Part shown: piece after piece, positions 7,953-15,663 of the stretch
How the letters are laid out: each line of letters starts with the position of its first letter
Position numbering within the stretch: the stretch's first letter is position 1
Assembly: GCF_030731595.1 (NCBI RefSeq)
Contig: NZ_JANQTS010000114.1
Coordinates: 1 to 33,905, forward strand
Length of the DNA stretch: 33,905 nt
Direction: 5' to 3'
Source: Yoonia sp.
GTDB lineage: Bacteria > Pseudomonadota > Alphaproteobacteria > Rhodobacterales > Rhodobacteraceae
Notes under the pieces: generated by a model
What the model was told of the DNA's origin: nothing
What the model saw: only the letters and a program-made list of their open reading frames with translations
The model's database searches: none
Position numbers and translations under genes: made by a program

Positions 7953-8594
7953 GTGAATACGCTGACACTCCATACCAACACGCTGGCAGAGTACCTGCTG
8001 GACCGTGATGAAAGCAGACTATTGGTCGCGATCACAGGCGCGCCCGGCTGCGGGAAATCGACACTAGCGGCAGAGCTTGCCCGCCGGTTGAACGCCCAGG
8101 GTCGCAAGTCGATCGTGGTGCCGATGGACGGATTTCATCTGGACAACGGCATTCTTGAAACGCGCGGGTTGAAGCCGCGCAAAGGTGCGCCCGAAACATT
8201 CGACGCCCCCGGCTTTCTGCGCCTTGTCCGTGCGCTCAAGACGGGCGAAGAGGTTTTCGCCCCGGTCTTTGACCGGTCCCGCGACCTTGCCATCGCAGGC
8301 GCCGTTGCGGTGCCGGTGGCTGCCAAAGTGGTGATTGTCGAAGGCAATTACCTGATGTTCGACGAAGCTCCCTGGTCCGAACTGGCCGATCTTTGGGATG
8401 TCACCGCCCGCCTTGATGTGCCGATGCCGGAACTGCGGGCGCGGCTGATCCATCGCTGGCTTGCGCTGAACTATTCCCGTGCCGTGGCCACACGCCGCGC
8501 CGAAGGCAACGATATTCCCAACGCCCAGCGCGTGATCGACCGTGCCTTGCCCTGTGATTTCACATTCGACGGACAGCCGACTCCCAAGTCCTAG
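7953..8594 (+). CDS. P-loop nucleoside/nucleotide kinase-family protein
   Basis: A 213-residue cytoplasmic P-loop kinase of the uridine kinase/pantothenate kinase-like group. The Walker A motif GAPGCGKST is at 29-37, a substrate-binding MDGFHLDN at about 58-65, and the Walker-B-like strand VVIVEGNYL at about 126-134. Relatives include FrcK-type sugar kinases of alphaproteobacteria and YggC-type proteins, so phosphorylation of a sugar or nucleoside is likely, but the substrate cannot be told. The start is GTG at 7953 with GAGG about 10 nt upstream. It diverges from the YihY gene across 175 bp and converges on the TRAP operon, sharing CTAG at 8591-8594 with the dctM stop. Confidence 0.8.
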   Translation: MNTLTLHTNTLAEYLLDRDESRLLVAITGAPGCGKSTLAAELARRLNAQGRKSIVVPMDGFHLDNGILETRGLKPRKGAPETFDAPGFLRLVRALKTGEEVFAPVFDRSRDLAIAGAVAVPVAAKVVIVEGNYLMFDEAPWSELADLWDVTARLDVPMPELRARLIHRWLALNYSRAVATRRAEGNDIPNAQRVIDRALPCDFTFDGQPTPKS

Positions 8595-9901
8595 ACAAAG
8601 ACCAGCGTGATCGCGGGGAACATCAGCAGGATGAAGACGCGCACCACATCGGACCCGACAAAGAACAATACCGCCTTATAGGTCGCCGTCATCGGCGTTT
8701 CCTTGTCCATGCTGTTGATGATGAACAGATTCATGCCCACAGGCGGGGTGATCAACCCGACCTCGACCACGATCAGCACCAGAATACCGAACCAGATCGC
8801 GATTTCCTCGGTGGTCATCCCGAAATCAAGGCCAGAGATCACCGGCCAGAAGATCGGCACTGTCAGCAGGATCATTGACAGGCTGTCCATCAGACAGCCC
8901 AGCACCAGATAGAACAGCAAGATCAGGACCATGACTGTCCAAGGGCTGAACCCCTGCTCTGTCACCCAGCCAGAGAGTTCCTGCGGCACCTGCGTCAGCG
9001 CCAAGAACCCGTTATAGAACCCCGCCCCCAGCACGATGAAAAAGATCATGCCGGTGCCGGTGGCGGTCTCGATAATGCTGCCCCGCAGGACGGCCCAGTT
9101 CAGCGACCCCGAGAAAAGCGCGATCAACCCCGTGCCCAGCGCACCAACAGCTGCACCTTCGGTCGGAGTGAACCAGCCTTGGTAAATGCCGCCCACAACC
9201 AGCCCGAAGACCAGCAAGACCGGCCAGACCGCGACCAGAGCCCTGGCCCGCGCGGCATAGGGGATGCGCGCTTTGGTACCGGCTTGGTCGGGATAGATCC
9301 GCACATAGATGGCGATTGTCAGCATATAGCCCAAGGCGGCCATGATGCCCGGGATAAAGGCCGCCGCGAAAAGCGTGGCGATGTTCTGCTCGGTCAGGAT
9401 TGCATAGATCACAAGGATCACGGATGGCGGGATCAGAATGCCCAGCGTGCCGCCAGCGGCCAATGTGGCGGTGGAAAACCCGCCCGAATAGCCGTATTTG
9501 CGCAACTCCGGCAGCGCCACCTTGCTCATCGTGGCGGCCGTCGCCAAGGACGACCCGCAGATCGCGCCAAAGCCCGCGCAAGCGCCGACAGCCGACATGG
9601 CCATACCGCCCTTGCGGTGGCCAAGCCACGCCTCTGCCGCTTTGAAAAGTGACTGCGACATGCCCGATAGCGTCGCGAATTGCCCCATCAGCAGGAACAT
9701 CGGGATGATCGACAGACTATAGCTGGAAAAGGTCGAATAGACCTCGGATTTCAGCCGCGCCATGAAGACGGTGGTGCCATCGGTGGCCAACCAAAGCCCG
9801 CCAATCCCGCACAGCAGCATGGCAAGTCCAATTGGGGCCCGCAGGAAGATCAGCAAAAGAAGAACGGGGAAGGACAGATACCCCAGTGCCAGATCACTCA
9901 T
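8591..9901 (-). CDS. dctM: TRAP transporter large permease (DctM)
   Basis: The large membrane subunit (436 residues, about 12 hydrophobic segments) of a sodium-driven TRAP transporter for organic acids or related solutes. Family landmarks include the early P-M-F-L-L-M-G sequence, the G-x-x-C-G-S-S-x-A-T-A-A-T loop, the LGILIPPS motif, T-P-T-E-G-A-A, and the late GLITPPVGMNLF. ATG at 9901 was chosen: it overlaps the dctQ stop (ATGA), and the protein then starts with the usual MSDLALGYLSF. The frame runs 32 codons further upstream, but only inside dctQ. The gene is last in dctP-dctQ-dctM and meets the kinase gene tail to tail. Confidence 0.95.
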   Translation of the reverse strand: MSDLALGYLSFPVLLLLIFLRAPIGLAMLLCGIGGLWLATDGTTVFMARLKSEVYSTFSSYSLSIIPMFLLMGQFATLSGMSQSLFKAAEAWLGHRKGGMAMSAVGACAGFGAICGSSLATAATMSKVALPELRKYGYSGGFSTATLAAGGTLGILIPPSVILVIYAILTEQNIATLFAAAFIPGIMAALGYMLTIAIYVRIYPDQAGTKARIPYAARARALVAVWPVLLVFGLVVGGIYQGWFTPTEGAAVGALGTGLIALFSGSLNWAVLRGSIIETATGTGMIFFIVLGAGFYNGFLALTQVPQELSGWVTEQGFSPWTVMVLILLFYLVLGCLMDSLSMILLTVPIFWPVISGLDFGMTTEEIAIWFGILVLIVVEVGLITPPVGMNLFIINSMDKETPMTATYKAVLFFVGSDVVRVFILLMFPAITLVFV

Positions 9902-10437
9902 AGGCTGCGCTGTCCGACGAGTTGCAGAGCGGCACAGTAAAGGCTGACGATGCTGGCGGTCACGGCGGCGGCAAAGCTCGCGGCATAGGCCCACCATGTG
10001 GGAAACTGGATCAGATAGCTGGTCTCGTTATAGCGGATCTTGTCCTGCATCCCTTCAAACAGACGCCATGTGATCAGCACGACAATGATAGCCATCACAA
10101 GGCTCCAGATCGTCGTGAGCGCGCGATTGGCCCTTGGCCCCAGACCGCTGGTAAAGATATCGACCTGTGCATGTGCGCCACTCAGTTGCGTGATTGGCAG
10201 AAAGGCGAAGATGGCAAAGGCCACCCCCGCCTCGACCAGTTCAAAATCACCAAGGATCGGACCAACGCCCCGATCAATCAGCCAATTGCCAAAGCCGCCG
10301 AGCGCGCCGGAAAAGGCCAGATCACCCAGTTCCCGTCCGGCTACACTCAGGCAGACCATCACAATCAGCAAAGACAACACGAGCCCGCCAAGCAGCGCCA
10401 TCAGGTTGGCCATCCGTTGGATCACTTGGTGCAACAC
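9898..10437 (-). CDS. dctQ: TRAP transporter small permease (DctQ)
   Basis: The small membrane subunit (179 residues, four predicted helices) that partners DctM and helps couple the binding protein to transport. Weakly conserved DctQ features can be seen: L-x-V-C-x-S-V-A-G-R-E in the first helix, F-A-I-F-A-F-L-P-I-T with G-A-H-A-Q-V-D-I-F after the second, and P-T-W-W-A-Y near the fourth. The start is GTG at 10437 with GGAG 7 nt upstream; a nearby ATG at 10439 is out of frame. It lies 21 nt after the dctP stop and overlaps dctM by 4 nt. A short insertion between helices one and two (RGVGPILGDF) is longer than in compact DctQ proteins. Confidence 0.9.
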   Translation of the reverse strand: MLHQVIQRMANLMALLGGLVLSLLIVMVCLSVAGRELGDLAFSGALGGFGNWLIDRGVGPILGDFELVEAGVAFAIFAFLPITQLSGAHAQVDIFTSGLGPRANRALTTIWSLVMAIIVVLITWRLFEGMQDKIRYNETSYLIQFPTWWAYAASFAAAVTASIVSLYCAALQLVGQRSL

Positions 10438-10458
10438 ATGCTGTCTCCGCGCAGGGGC

Positions 10459-11490
10459 CTAGTTGCCTGCGCTATGCTTGGCGATCAGGGCTGTGGCCTC
10501 TTGATAGAGCCCCGTGCCGTCGATGCCAGCCGCGTCTGCTTCGGCAATCCAGTTGTCGATTGTGGGCTGGCTGGCCGCGCGCCATGCGGCAACCTGATCG
10601 TCATTCAGCGTGATGATGTTGTTGCCGCGCGCCAGCGCCAATTCCCGCCCCGGTGCGTCGTAGTCCTGCATCGTGCGGCCCGCGAAAGCGGAGAACTCCA
10701 GACCGGAGTTCGCGTCGATCACGGCCTGAAGATCGGCAGGCAGCGCGTCATAGGCCGCTTGGTTCATCGCAAAGATAAATGCGGTCGTATAAAGCGCCTG
10801 ACCGGGAAATTCAGTGTGATTGGTCACAAGCTCTTGGACCTTCAACGAGGGCACGACTTCCCAAGGAATAACGGCCCCGTCGATCACACCGCGCGAGAGC
10901 GATTCAGGGACGGCAGGGACCGGCATACCGACCGCTGTCGCACCCAATTCCGTAAAGAGCGTGGTCGTCGTGCGGGTGGGCGCGCGCAGTTTCAACCCCC
11001 GCAGATCAGCCACATCGGTGATCGGGCGGTTGGAATGGATCACACCCGGCCCATGCACCCAAAGGCCCAATGGCTTGAAGGCGGCAAAATCGGTATCCAT
11101 CATCCGTGCCTCGGCCAGTTCCCAATAGGCGCGCGATGTGGCTTCGGCATCGGAGGACAGGAAGGGCAGCTCGAACACTTCCAACTGCGGAAAACGGCCA
11201 GGTGTGTAGCCGGCAACTGTCCAGATGATATCGGCCACACCGTCGATCGCCTGATCGATCAGCTGCGGCGGCGTGCCGCCCAGTTGCATGGCCGGAAAGC
11301 GGTCGATCTTGATGCGCCCGTCACTGTCCGCTTCGACCTTGTCGGCCCAGACATCCAGAATATGGGCGGGGACATTGGCTTGGGCAGGCAAGAACTGATG
11401 AAGACGCAATGTGACCTCTTGGGCGGCAGCACTGGTGGTCAGTGTCGCGGCGGCCAAAAGGCCAAGCAGGGTACGGCGGGTCGTGGTCAT
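10459..11490 (-). CDS. dctP: TRAP transporter periplasmic solute-binding protein (DctP)
   Basis: The periplasmic receptor of the TRAP system, 343 residues. It starts with a signal peptide containing a twin arginine (TTRRTLLGLLA, residues 3-13) and a likely cleavage after A23 (AAA|Q), so export by Tat is possible. The mature part has the DctP fold: an LRLHQF start, the strand-hinge sequence DLRGLKLRAP with the conserved carboxylate-binding arginine R169, and the SRGVIDGAV segment. The ligand is probably a carboxylate, of unknown identity. ATG at 11490 was chosen because GAGGAGG lies 6-7 nt upstream; the in-frame ATG at 11505 would lie upstream of this Shine-Dalgarno sequence. It is the first gene of the operon and diverges from pqiA. 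Confidence 0.95.
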   Translation of the reverse strand: MTTTRRTLLGLLAAATLTTSAAAQEVTLRLHQFLPAQANVPAHILDVWADKVEADSDGRIKIDRFPAMQLGGTPPQLIDQAIDGVADIIWTVAGYTPGRFPQLEVFELPFLSSDAEATSRAYWELAEARMMDTDFAAFKPLGLWVHGPGVIHSNRPITDVADLRGLKLRAPTRTTTTLFTELGATAVGMPVPAVPESLSRGVIDGAVIPWEVVPSLKVQELVTNHTEFPGQALYTTAFIFAMNQAAYDALPADLQAVIDANSGLEFSAFAGRTMQDYDAPGRELALARGNNIITLNDDQVAAWRAASQPTIDNWIAEADAAGIDGTGLYQEATALIAKHSAGN

Positions 11491-11782
11491 GGTGATCCTC
11501 CTCAATCAGACATGAGACTTGGCGACACTTTGGTGAACTCCATCCAATGCGCAAGGTCCATTTGAAAAGATAATGCGGGTTTTGGGTGGGACAAAACCGC
11601 CGGTTGAGGACAGCGGAACGAACAGATGCGCAATCGGGCAGCGCACAAGACCGATAACGGGCATAAAGCTCTCTGCGAGTTGAGTTGAAGCTGCGGCAGA
11701 CGTAGCCTATCTGTTGAGGACGCGATAAACTCGCGTTCAAGTTGGGGCAAAACCCCGCAAGAAAACTGGAGTTGCCTCGCGC
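11491..11782. other. Divergent intergenic region between dctP and pqiA
   Basis: About 290 bp without a supportable gene; it must hold the start signals of both operons. A weak plus-strand promoter candidate is TTGAAG (11685-11690), a 17-bp gap, then TATCTG (11708-11713). Just downstream is a perfect inverted repeat ACGCGA-TAAAC-TCGCGT (11720-11736), followed by GGGG-CAAAA-CCCC (11743-11755); either could be an operator or leader hairpin. The nonamer GTTGAGGAC occurs twice, near 11603 and 11713. None of these is strong enough to call alone. Confidence 0.35.
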
Positions 11783-12412
11783 GTGTCTGCCGCCCTACCC
11801 CCTTTGGATGATCTGGTTGCCTGCCCGCAGTGCGACACACTGCATCAGGCGCGCGACCTGCCCGACAATGCACGCGCGTATTGCCAACGCTGCGGGATTG
11901 TCCTGATGACATCGCAACCCGCCGCGATGGCGCAAATCCTGAGCCTTGCCCTGACCGCCTTTATCATGATGCTGGCCGCCATCAGCTTTCCGTTTTTGTC
12001 GTTGGACGCAGGCGGGCTGCACAATGCGACCTCCGTGATCGATGCGATCCTTGCCTTCAACGATGGTTATGCCTTTCCTTTGGCGATCGCCGTGGCGTTC
12101 TTTATCGTTGTGATCCCGCTGGTCCGGTTGGGGGCCTTGATCTATGCGCTGGGACCACTGGTGCGCGAGCAAAAGCCGCGCCAAGGTGCGCGCAAAGCCT
12201 TTGGCCTTGCCGAACGGCTGCGGCCCTGGAGCATGGCGGAAATATTCATCGTTGGCGTGACTGTGGCGCTGATCAAAGTGGCAGGTTTGGCCGCCGTGAC
12301 GATTGGGCCCGCATTTTGGGCCTTTGCGGGGGTCGTTGTGATTACCGTTCTGAAAGATCAACTTATTTGCAGGTATTCGATTTGGGAAGCTCTGGACCAA
12401 TCAACGGACTGA
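11783..12412 (+). CDS. pqiA: PqiA-like membrane protein, N-terminal half
   Basis: A 209-residue inner-membrane protein matching one half of the PqiA/YebS family, the membrane partner of PqiB-type MCE proteins in lipid traffic across the envelope. It begins with a cytoplasmic zinc ribbon (C14-x2-C17 and C34-x2-C37), followed by about four membrane helices. E. coli PqiA is about 417 residues and carries two such halves in one chain; here each half is a separate gene, and the next frame encodes the second. The start is GTG at 11783, with GGAG 11 nt upstream. It is the first gene of the pqiA-pqiA-pqiB-pqiC operon. Its 3' end overlaps the next gene by about 31 nt. Confidence 0.88.
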   Translation: MSAALPPLDDLVACPQCDTLHQARDLPDNARAYCQRCGIVLMTSQPAAMAQILSLALTAFIMMLAAISFPFLSLDAGGLHNATSVIDAILAFNDGYAFPLAIAVAFFIVVIPLVRLGALIYALGPLVREQKPRQGARKAFGLAERLRPWSMAEIFIVGVTVALIKVAGLAAVTIGPAFWAFAGVVVITVLKDQLICRYSIWEALDQSTD

Positions 12413-13014
12413 TCTCGGCCCGTGATGCGGGGCTTGTCGCGTGCCAGCGCTGCGGGCAGGTGCACCCGTTGCAAACCCGCTATTGCACGCGCTGTGACGG
12501 GCCTTTGCAAAGCCGTGATACAGAGAGTCTGCAAAAGGTCTGGGCTTGGCTGATTGCGGGGATGATCGCCTATATTCCAGCGAATATCTATCCGATGCTA
12601 CTGACCTCGACGCTGGTCGAGAGATCGGAAAGCACGATCATCGGCGGGGTCATCGAACTTTTTGACCACGGGTCATGGGGTATTGCCACGATCGTCTTTG
12701 CCGCCTCGGTGCTCATTCCGGTGGGGAAATTTATCGCGATCATGTATCTTGCGATCAGTGTGCAACGCCAGTCCGCTGCCAACCGGCACGAACGGCACAA
12801 GGCCTATGAGGTCGTCGAATTCATCGGGCGCTGGTCGATGATCGACGTCTTTGTCGTTGCAATCCTGTCGGCGCTGGTGCAACTCGACACCATCGCAACC
12901 GTAAATCCCGGGATTGCGGCTGTTAGTTTTGCATTGTCTGTCATATTCACGATGCTTTCGGCGCAAGCCTTTGACTCGCGGCTGATTTGGGATGCAGACA
13001 GGATGCAGCAATGA
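12382..13014 (+). CDS. pqiA: PqiA-like membrane protein, C-terminal half
   Basis: The second PqiA half, about 210 residues. It has a zinc ribbon (C21-x2-C24 and C35-x2-C38) followed by about four membrane helices, including the P-A-N-I-Y-P-M segment typical of the family and a conserved late helix region V-V-E-F-I-G-R-W-S-M-I-D-V-F. The start is uncertain: no ATG or GTG precedes the zinc ribbon in this frame, so TTG at 12382 is proposed (CTG at 12409 is the other choice). Both fit translation coupled to the preceding gene, which lies in the adjacent frame. The frame is open across the whole upstream gene, so a ribosomal frameshift or a mutation that split one pqiA cannot be excluded. The stop overlaps the pqiB ATG (ATGA). 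Confidence 0.82.
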   Translation: MGSSGPINGLISARDAGLVACQRCGQVHPLQTRYCTRCDGPLQSRDTESLQKVWAWLIAGMIAYIPANIYPMLLTSTLVERSESTIIGGVIELFDHGSWGIATIVFAASVLIPVGKFIAIMYLAISVQRQSAANRHERHKAYEVVEFIGRWSMIDVFVVAILSALVQLDTIATVNPGIAAVSFALSVIFTMLSAQAFDSRLIWDADRMQQ

Positions 13015-15104
13015 GCAACTCAGAGCCCACAGGCCCCGCCCCACTGGACGTGCGGCCTGTCAAACCAAGCATTTGGCGGCGGTTGTCGCTTGTCTGGCTT
13101 GTTCCGCTGGTGGCGCTTGCGGTCTCATTGGGTGCGGCGTGGCAAAACTATGCGGATCGCGGCACTTTGATCACCATCAGTTTCGAGAATGCGTCCGGTA
13201 TTCTGGCCGGTGAAACCACCATAAAATACCGTGACGTGACGGTGGGCGAAGTCGAGGATATCGAATTCTCGGATGACTTGGCCGTCGTTCTTGTGCGCGC
13301 CCGCATCGAGCGGAATGTCGCCCCCTATCTGGATGATGATGCCCAATTCTGGGTGGTCCGGCCGGACGTGTCCGTGCGCGGAATCACCGGGCTCGAGACT
13401 GTGCTGTCAGGGGTCTATATCGAGGGCAACTGGGACACAGAGGCCGATGTCGCCCAATTCAACTTTACCGGATTGGAACAACCGAACCTGATCCGCGCCA
13501 ACCAGCGCGGGAAAACCGTTGTCTTGCGCGCAGAAGATGGCGGCAGCATCGCGGCGGGCGCGCCCGTCCTGCACAAGGGGATCGAGGTCGGCTATCTGGA
13601 AGCCCCACAACTTTCATTGGACGGCCAACAGGTCATCGTGAACGCCTTTATCGAAAGCCCCTATGATCGCCGGATTACCAGCAGCACCCGTTTCTGGGAT
13701 ACATCGGGGTTCAGCATTTCTTTTGGCGCGAGCGGCGTTTCGCTTGATGTCAATTCGCTCGCCTCTCTGATTGAAGGGGGTATCGCCTTTGACACAGTTG
13801 TGTCGGGGGGCGCGCCGGTCAGTGATGGGCATCGGTTTGATATCTTCGCAAATGAACAATCCGCGCGTGATAGCCTGTTTACTGATCCCAATGCCGAAGT
13901 CCTTGAAGTTGCTGTTCTTTTCGAACAGTCGGTCAGCGGCCTGACAACCGGTTCCGAGGTGCGTTTCCAAGGTATCCGGATTGGCGAGGTCAGCCAGCTC
14001 AGCGCGATTGTCGTAGGAGAGGCTGATACTGCCGAAGTCCGCCTGCAGGCGGTTCTTGCCATTGAACCCTCCCGCCTTGGGATGGGCGCCGATGCCACCG
14101 TTGATGACGCGATGGAGCTCTTGTCCGATTTCGTGGCACGCGGGCTGCGGGCACGGATGGTGACGGGCAATATTCTGGCGGGCACGCTGCTTGTCGAACT
14201 GGTGACAGTCGAAGATGCACTCCCCGCGATCATGACACTGACCTCTGGCCTCTACCCCATCATCCCCACCACCGAGTCCCAGATCTCTGATGTTGCCGCC
14301 ACCGCCGAGGGCGTTCTGGCGCGGATCAACGCGCTGCCTGTCGAGGAATTGATGGATGGGGCCATCAATCTGATGGACAGCATCGAACGGCTGGCCAATG
14401 ACGAATACACCCGCGCAGCCCCTGCTTCTCTGGTAGCTTTGCTGGACGAGGCCCGCGATCTTGTGGCCTCTGACGATGTGCAAGGCATTCCGCGTGATTT
14501 GCGTGTGGTCATCTCCGATCTTGATGGGCTTGTGAAGGAAGCGACCGAAGCAGGGCTGATCTCTGATATTGACGCGGCTGTGACCACGGCGGCGCAAGTG
14601 GCCGAGAATATCGAGATCGCAACCCGGAACCTGCCGCAGATCACCGCCGATATCGAGACCTTCATCGCCAAGGCAAACCAACTGGAGCTTGAAGCATTGG
14701 TCGCATCGACCACGCAAACGCTGGATTCGATTGATGCTTTGGTCGGGTCGGATGATGCGCTGGCGCTGACGGCCACGGCCAGTGACGCGCTGGCATCACT
14801 GCGCACCGTGCTGGATGGAATCGTCGAGGGCGGTGCGATTGAAAACACCAATGAGGCGCTCGCCTCGGCCAATGCGGCCGCACAGGCGTTGGAGGCTTCT
14901 GTCGGCACCCTGCCCGACCTCGTCGAGCGTGCCAGCAGGCTTGTGGCCCAAACAGAGGCCGTGGTGAACAGCTATAGCGAACGGTCGCGCTTTAGCAGTG
15001 AAACATTGGCCACATTGCGCGCGATCCAGGAAGCCTCTGATGCAATTTTCTCTTTGGCGCGCACCATTGAACGCAACCCCAATTCCTTGTTGATCGGACG
15101 GTAG
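13011..15104 (+). CDS. pqiB: PqiB-like MCE (MlaD-domain) protein with long helical tail
   Basis: A membrane-anchored periplasmic protein of 697 residues that probably forms a hexameric tunnel for lipids between the membranes. One N-terminal helix is at about 27-46. Three MCE domains follow, at roughly 50-140, 168-265 and 297-400, each with the family's V-x-F/L...G-x-x-V...G-I-x-V/I-G-x-V pattern. From about 430 to the end the chain is alanine-, leucine- and acid-rich with heptad-like spacing, consistent with the coiled-coil needle of E. coli PqiB (546 residues) but much longer. ATG at 13011 overlaps the pqiA stop and has AGGA upstream. pqiC starts 1 nt after its stop. Confidence 0.92.
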   Translation: MSNSEPTGPAPLDVRPVKPSIWRRLSLVWLVPLVALAVSLGAAWQNYADRGTLITISFENASGILAGETTIKYRDVTVGEVEDIEFSDDLAVVLVRARIERNVAPYLDDDAQFWVVRPDVSVRGITGLETVLSGVYIEGNWDTEADVAQFNFTGLEQPNLIRANQRGKTVVLRAEDGGSIAAGAPVLHKGIEVGYLEAPQLSLDGQQVIVNAFIESPYDRRITSSTRFWDTSGFSISFGASGVSLDVNSLASLIEGGIAFDTVVSGGAPVSDGHRFDIFANEQSARDSLFTDPNAEVLEVAVLFEQSVSGLTTGSEVRFQGIRIGEVSQLSAIVVGEADTAEVRLQAVLAIEPSRLGMGADATVDDAMELLSDFVARGLRARMVTGNILAGTLLVELVTVEDALPAIMTLTSGLYPIIPTTESQISDVAATAEGVLARINALPVEELMDGAINLMDSIERLANDEYTRAAPASLVALLDEARDLVASDDVQGIPRDLRVVISDLDGLVKEATEAGLISDIDAAVTTAAQVAENIEIATRNLPQITADIETFIAKANQLELEALVASTTQTLDSIDALVGSDDALALTATASDALASLRTVLDGIVEGGAIENTNEALASANAAAQALEASVGTLPDLVERASRLVAQTEAVVNSYSERSRFSSETLATLRAIQEASDAIFSLARTIERNPNSLLIGR

Positions 15105-15105
15105 A

Positions 15106-15663
15106 ATGCTTTTGAGAACGATGCTCATCACACTGGGACTTGTGGCGGCCTGCACTCCGCTGGCGGACCGTTTGGCACTGTCGCCGCTGCCCTCGTCGCT
15201 GGAGTTGCGCCCGCTTGTGGGCAGCGCGATGATCCGTACCGTATCGCTTCCCACCTATGCGGCGGTGGAGGAAATCCCGTTCGAGACGGCTGACGGTTTG
15301 ATCGTGGTCAGAGAAGACATCCTCTGGGCCGATGACCCAGAACGCGCGGTGACGCTGATCCTGACCCGCACGCTGACCGACATCTTGAACACGGACGTGG
15401 GCCCCGACCCGTGGCCCTTTGTCGGCCTGCCCGATGTGTCCGTGGATGTACGGGTCGAGCGGATGCTGGGCGGTGCCGACGGGACATTCGAATTGAACGG
15501 GCAGTTCTTTGTCGCCAGCGAAGGCGCGGCCTTGCGCGACACGACCCATTCCTTCGAGATCACCCAACCAATGGCCGACGCCACGCTGCCGAGCCTTGCG
15601 CGGGCGCAGTCTGCGGCCTTGCTGCAACTCTCAGAACAGATCGCCCGCACCCTAGGGCGCTAG
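15106..15663 (+). CDS. pqiC: PqiC-like outer-membrane lipoprotein (DUF330/ABC-type auxiliary lipoprotein)
   Basis: A 185-residue lipoprotein. A short signal peptide ends in the lipobox LVAAC (12-16), with lipidation expected on C16; threonine at +2 would allow transport to the outer membrane by the E. coli rule. The rest fits the PqiC/DUF330 family, whose members dock the PqiB needle at the outer membrane. Recognisable parts are the VSLPTYAAVEEI strand near 46-57 and the W-A-D-D-P-E-R-A-V-T-L segment near 86-96. It is last in the pqi operon, 1 nt after pqiB. Its final 12 nt overlap the end of the convergent dehydrogenase gene. Confidence 0.85.
   Translation: MLLRTMLITLGLVAACTPLADRLALSPLPSSLELRPLVGSAMIRTVSLPTYAAVEEIPFETADGLIVVREDILWADDPERAVTLILTRTLTDILNTDVGPDPWPFVGLPDVSVDVRVERMLGGADGTFELNGQFFVASEGAALRDTTHSFEITQPMADATLPSLARAQSAALLQLSEQIARTLGR

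Noticed and set aside
12380-12390. TTTGGGA as a slippery site joining the two pqiA halves
   Set aside because: The heptamer is out of phase with the first gene's codons for a -1 slip, so it gives no positive support for programmed frameshifting.
13614-14717. Minus-strand open frame within pqiB (367 codons)
   Set aside because: Antisense shadow of a well-supported MCE protein; its composition is unlike a real protein and no start signal is seen.
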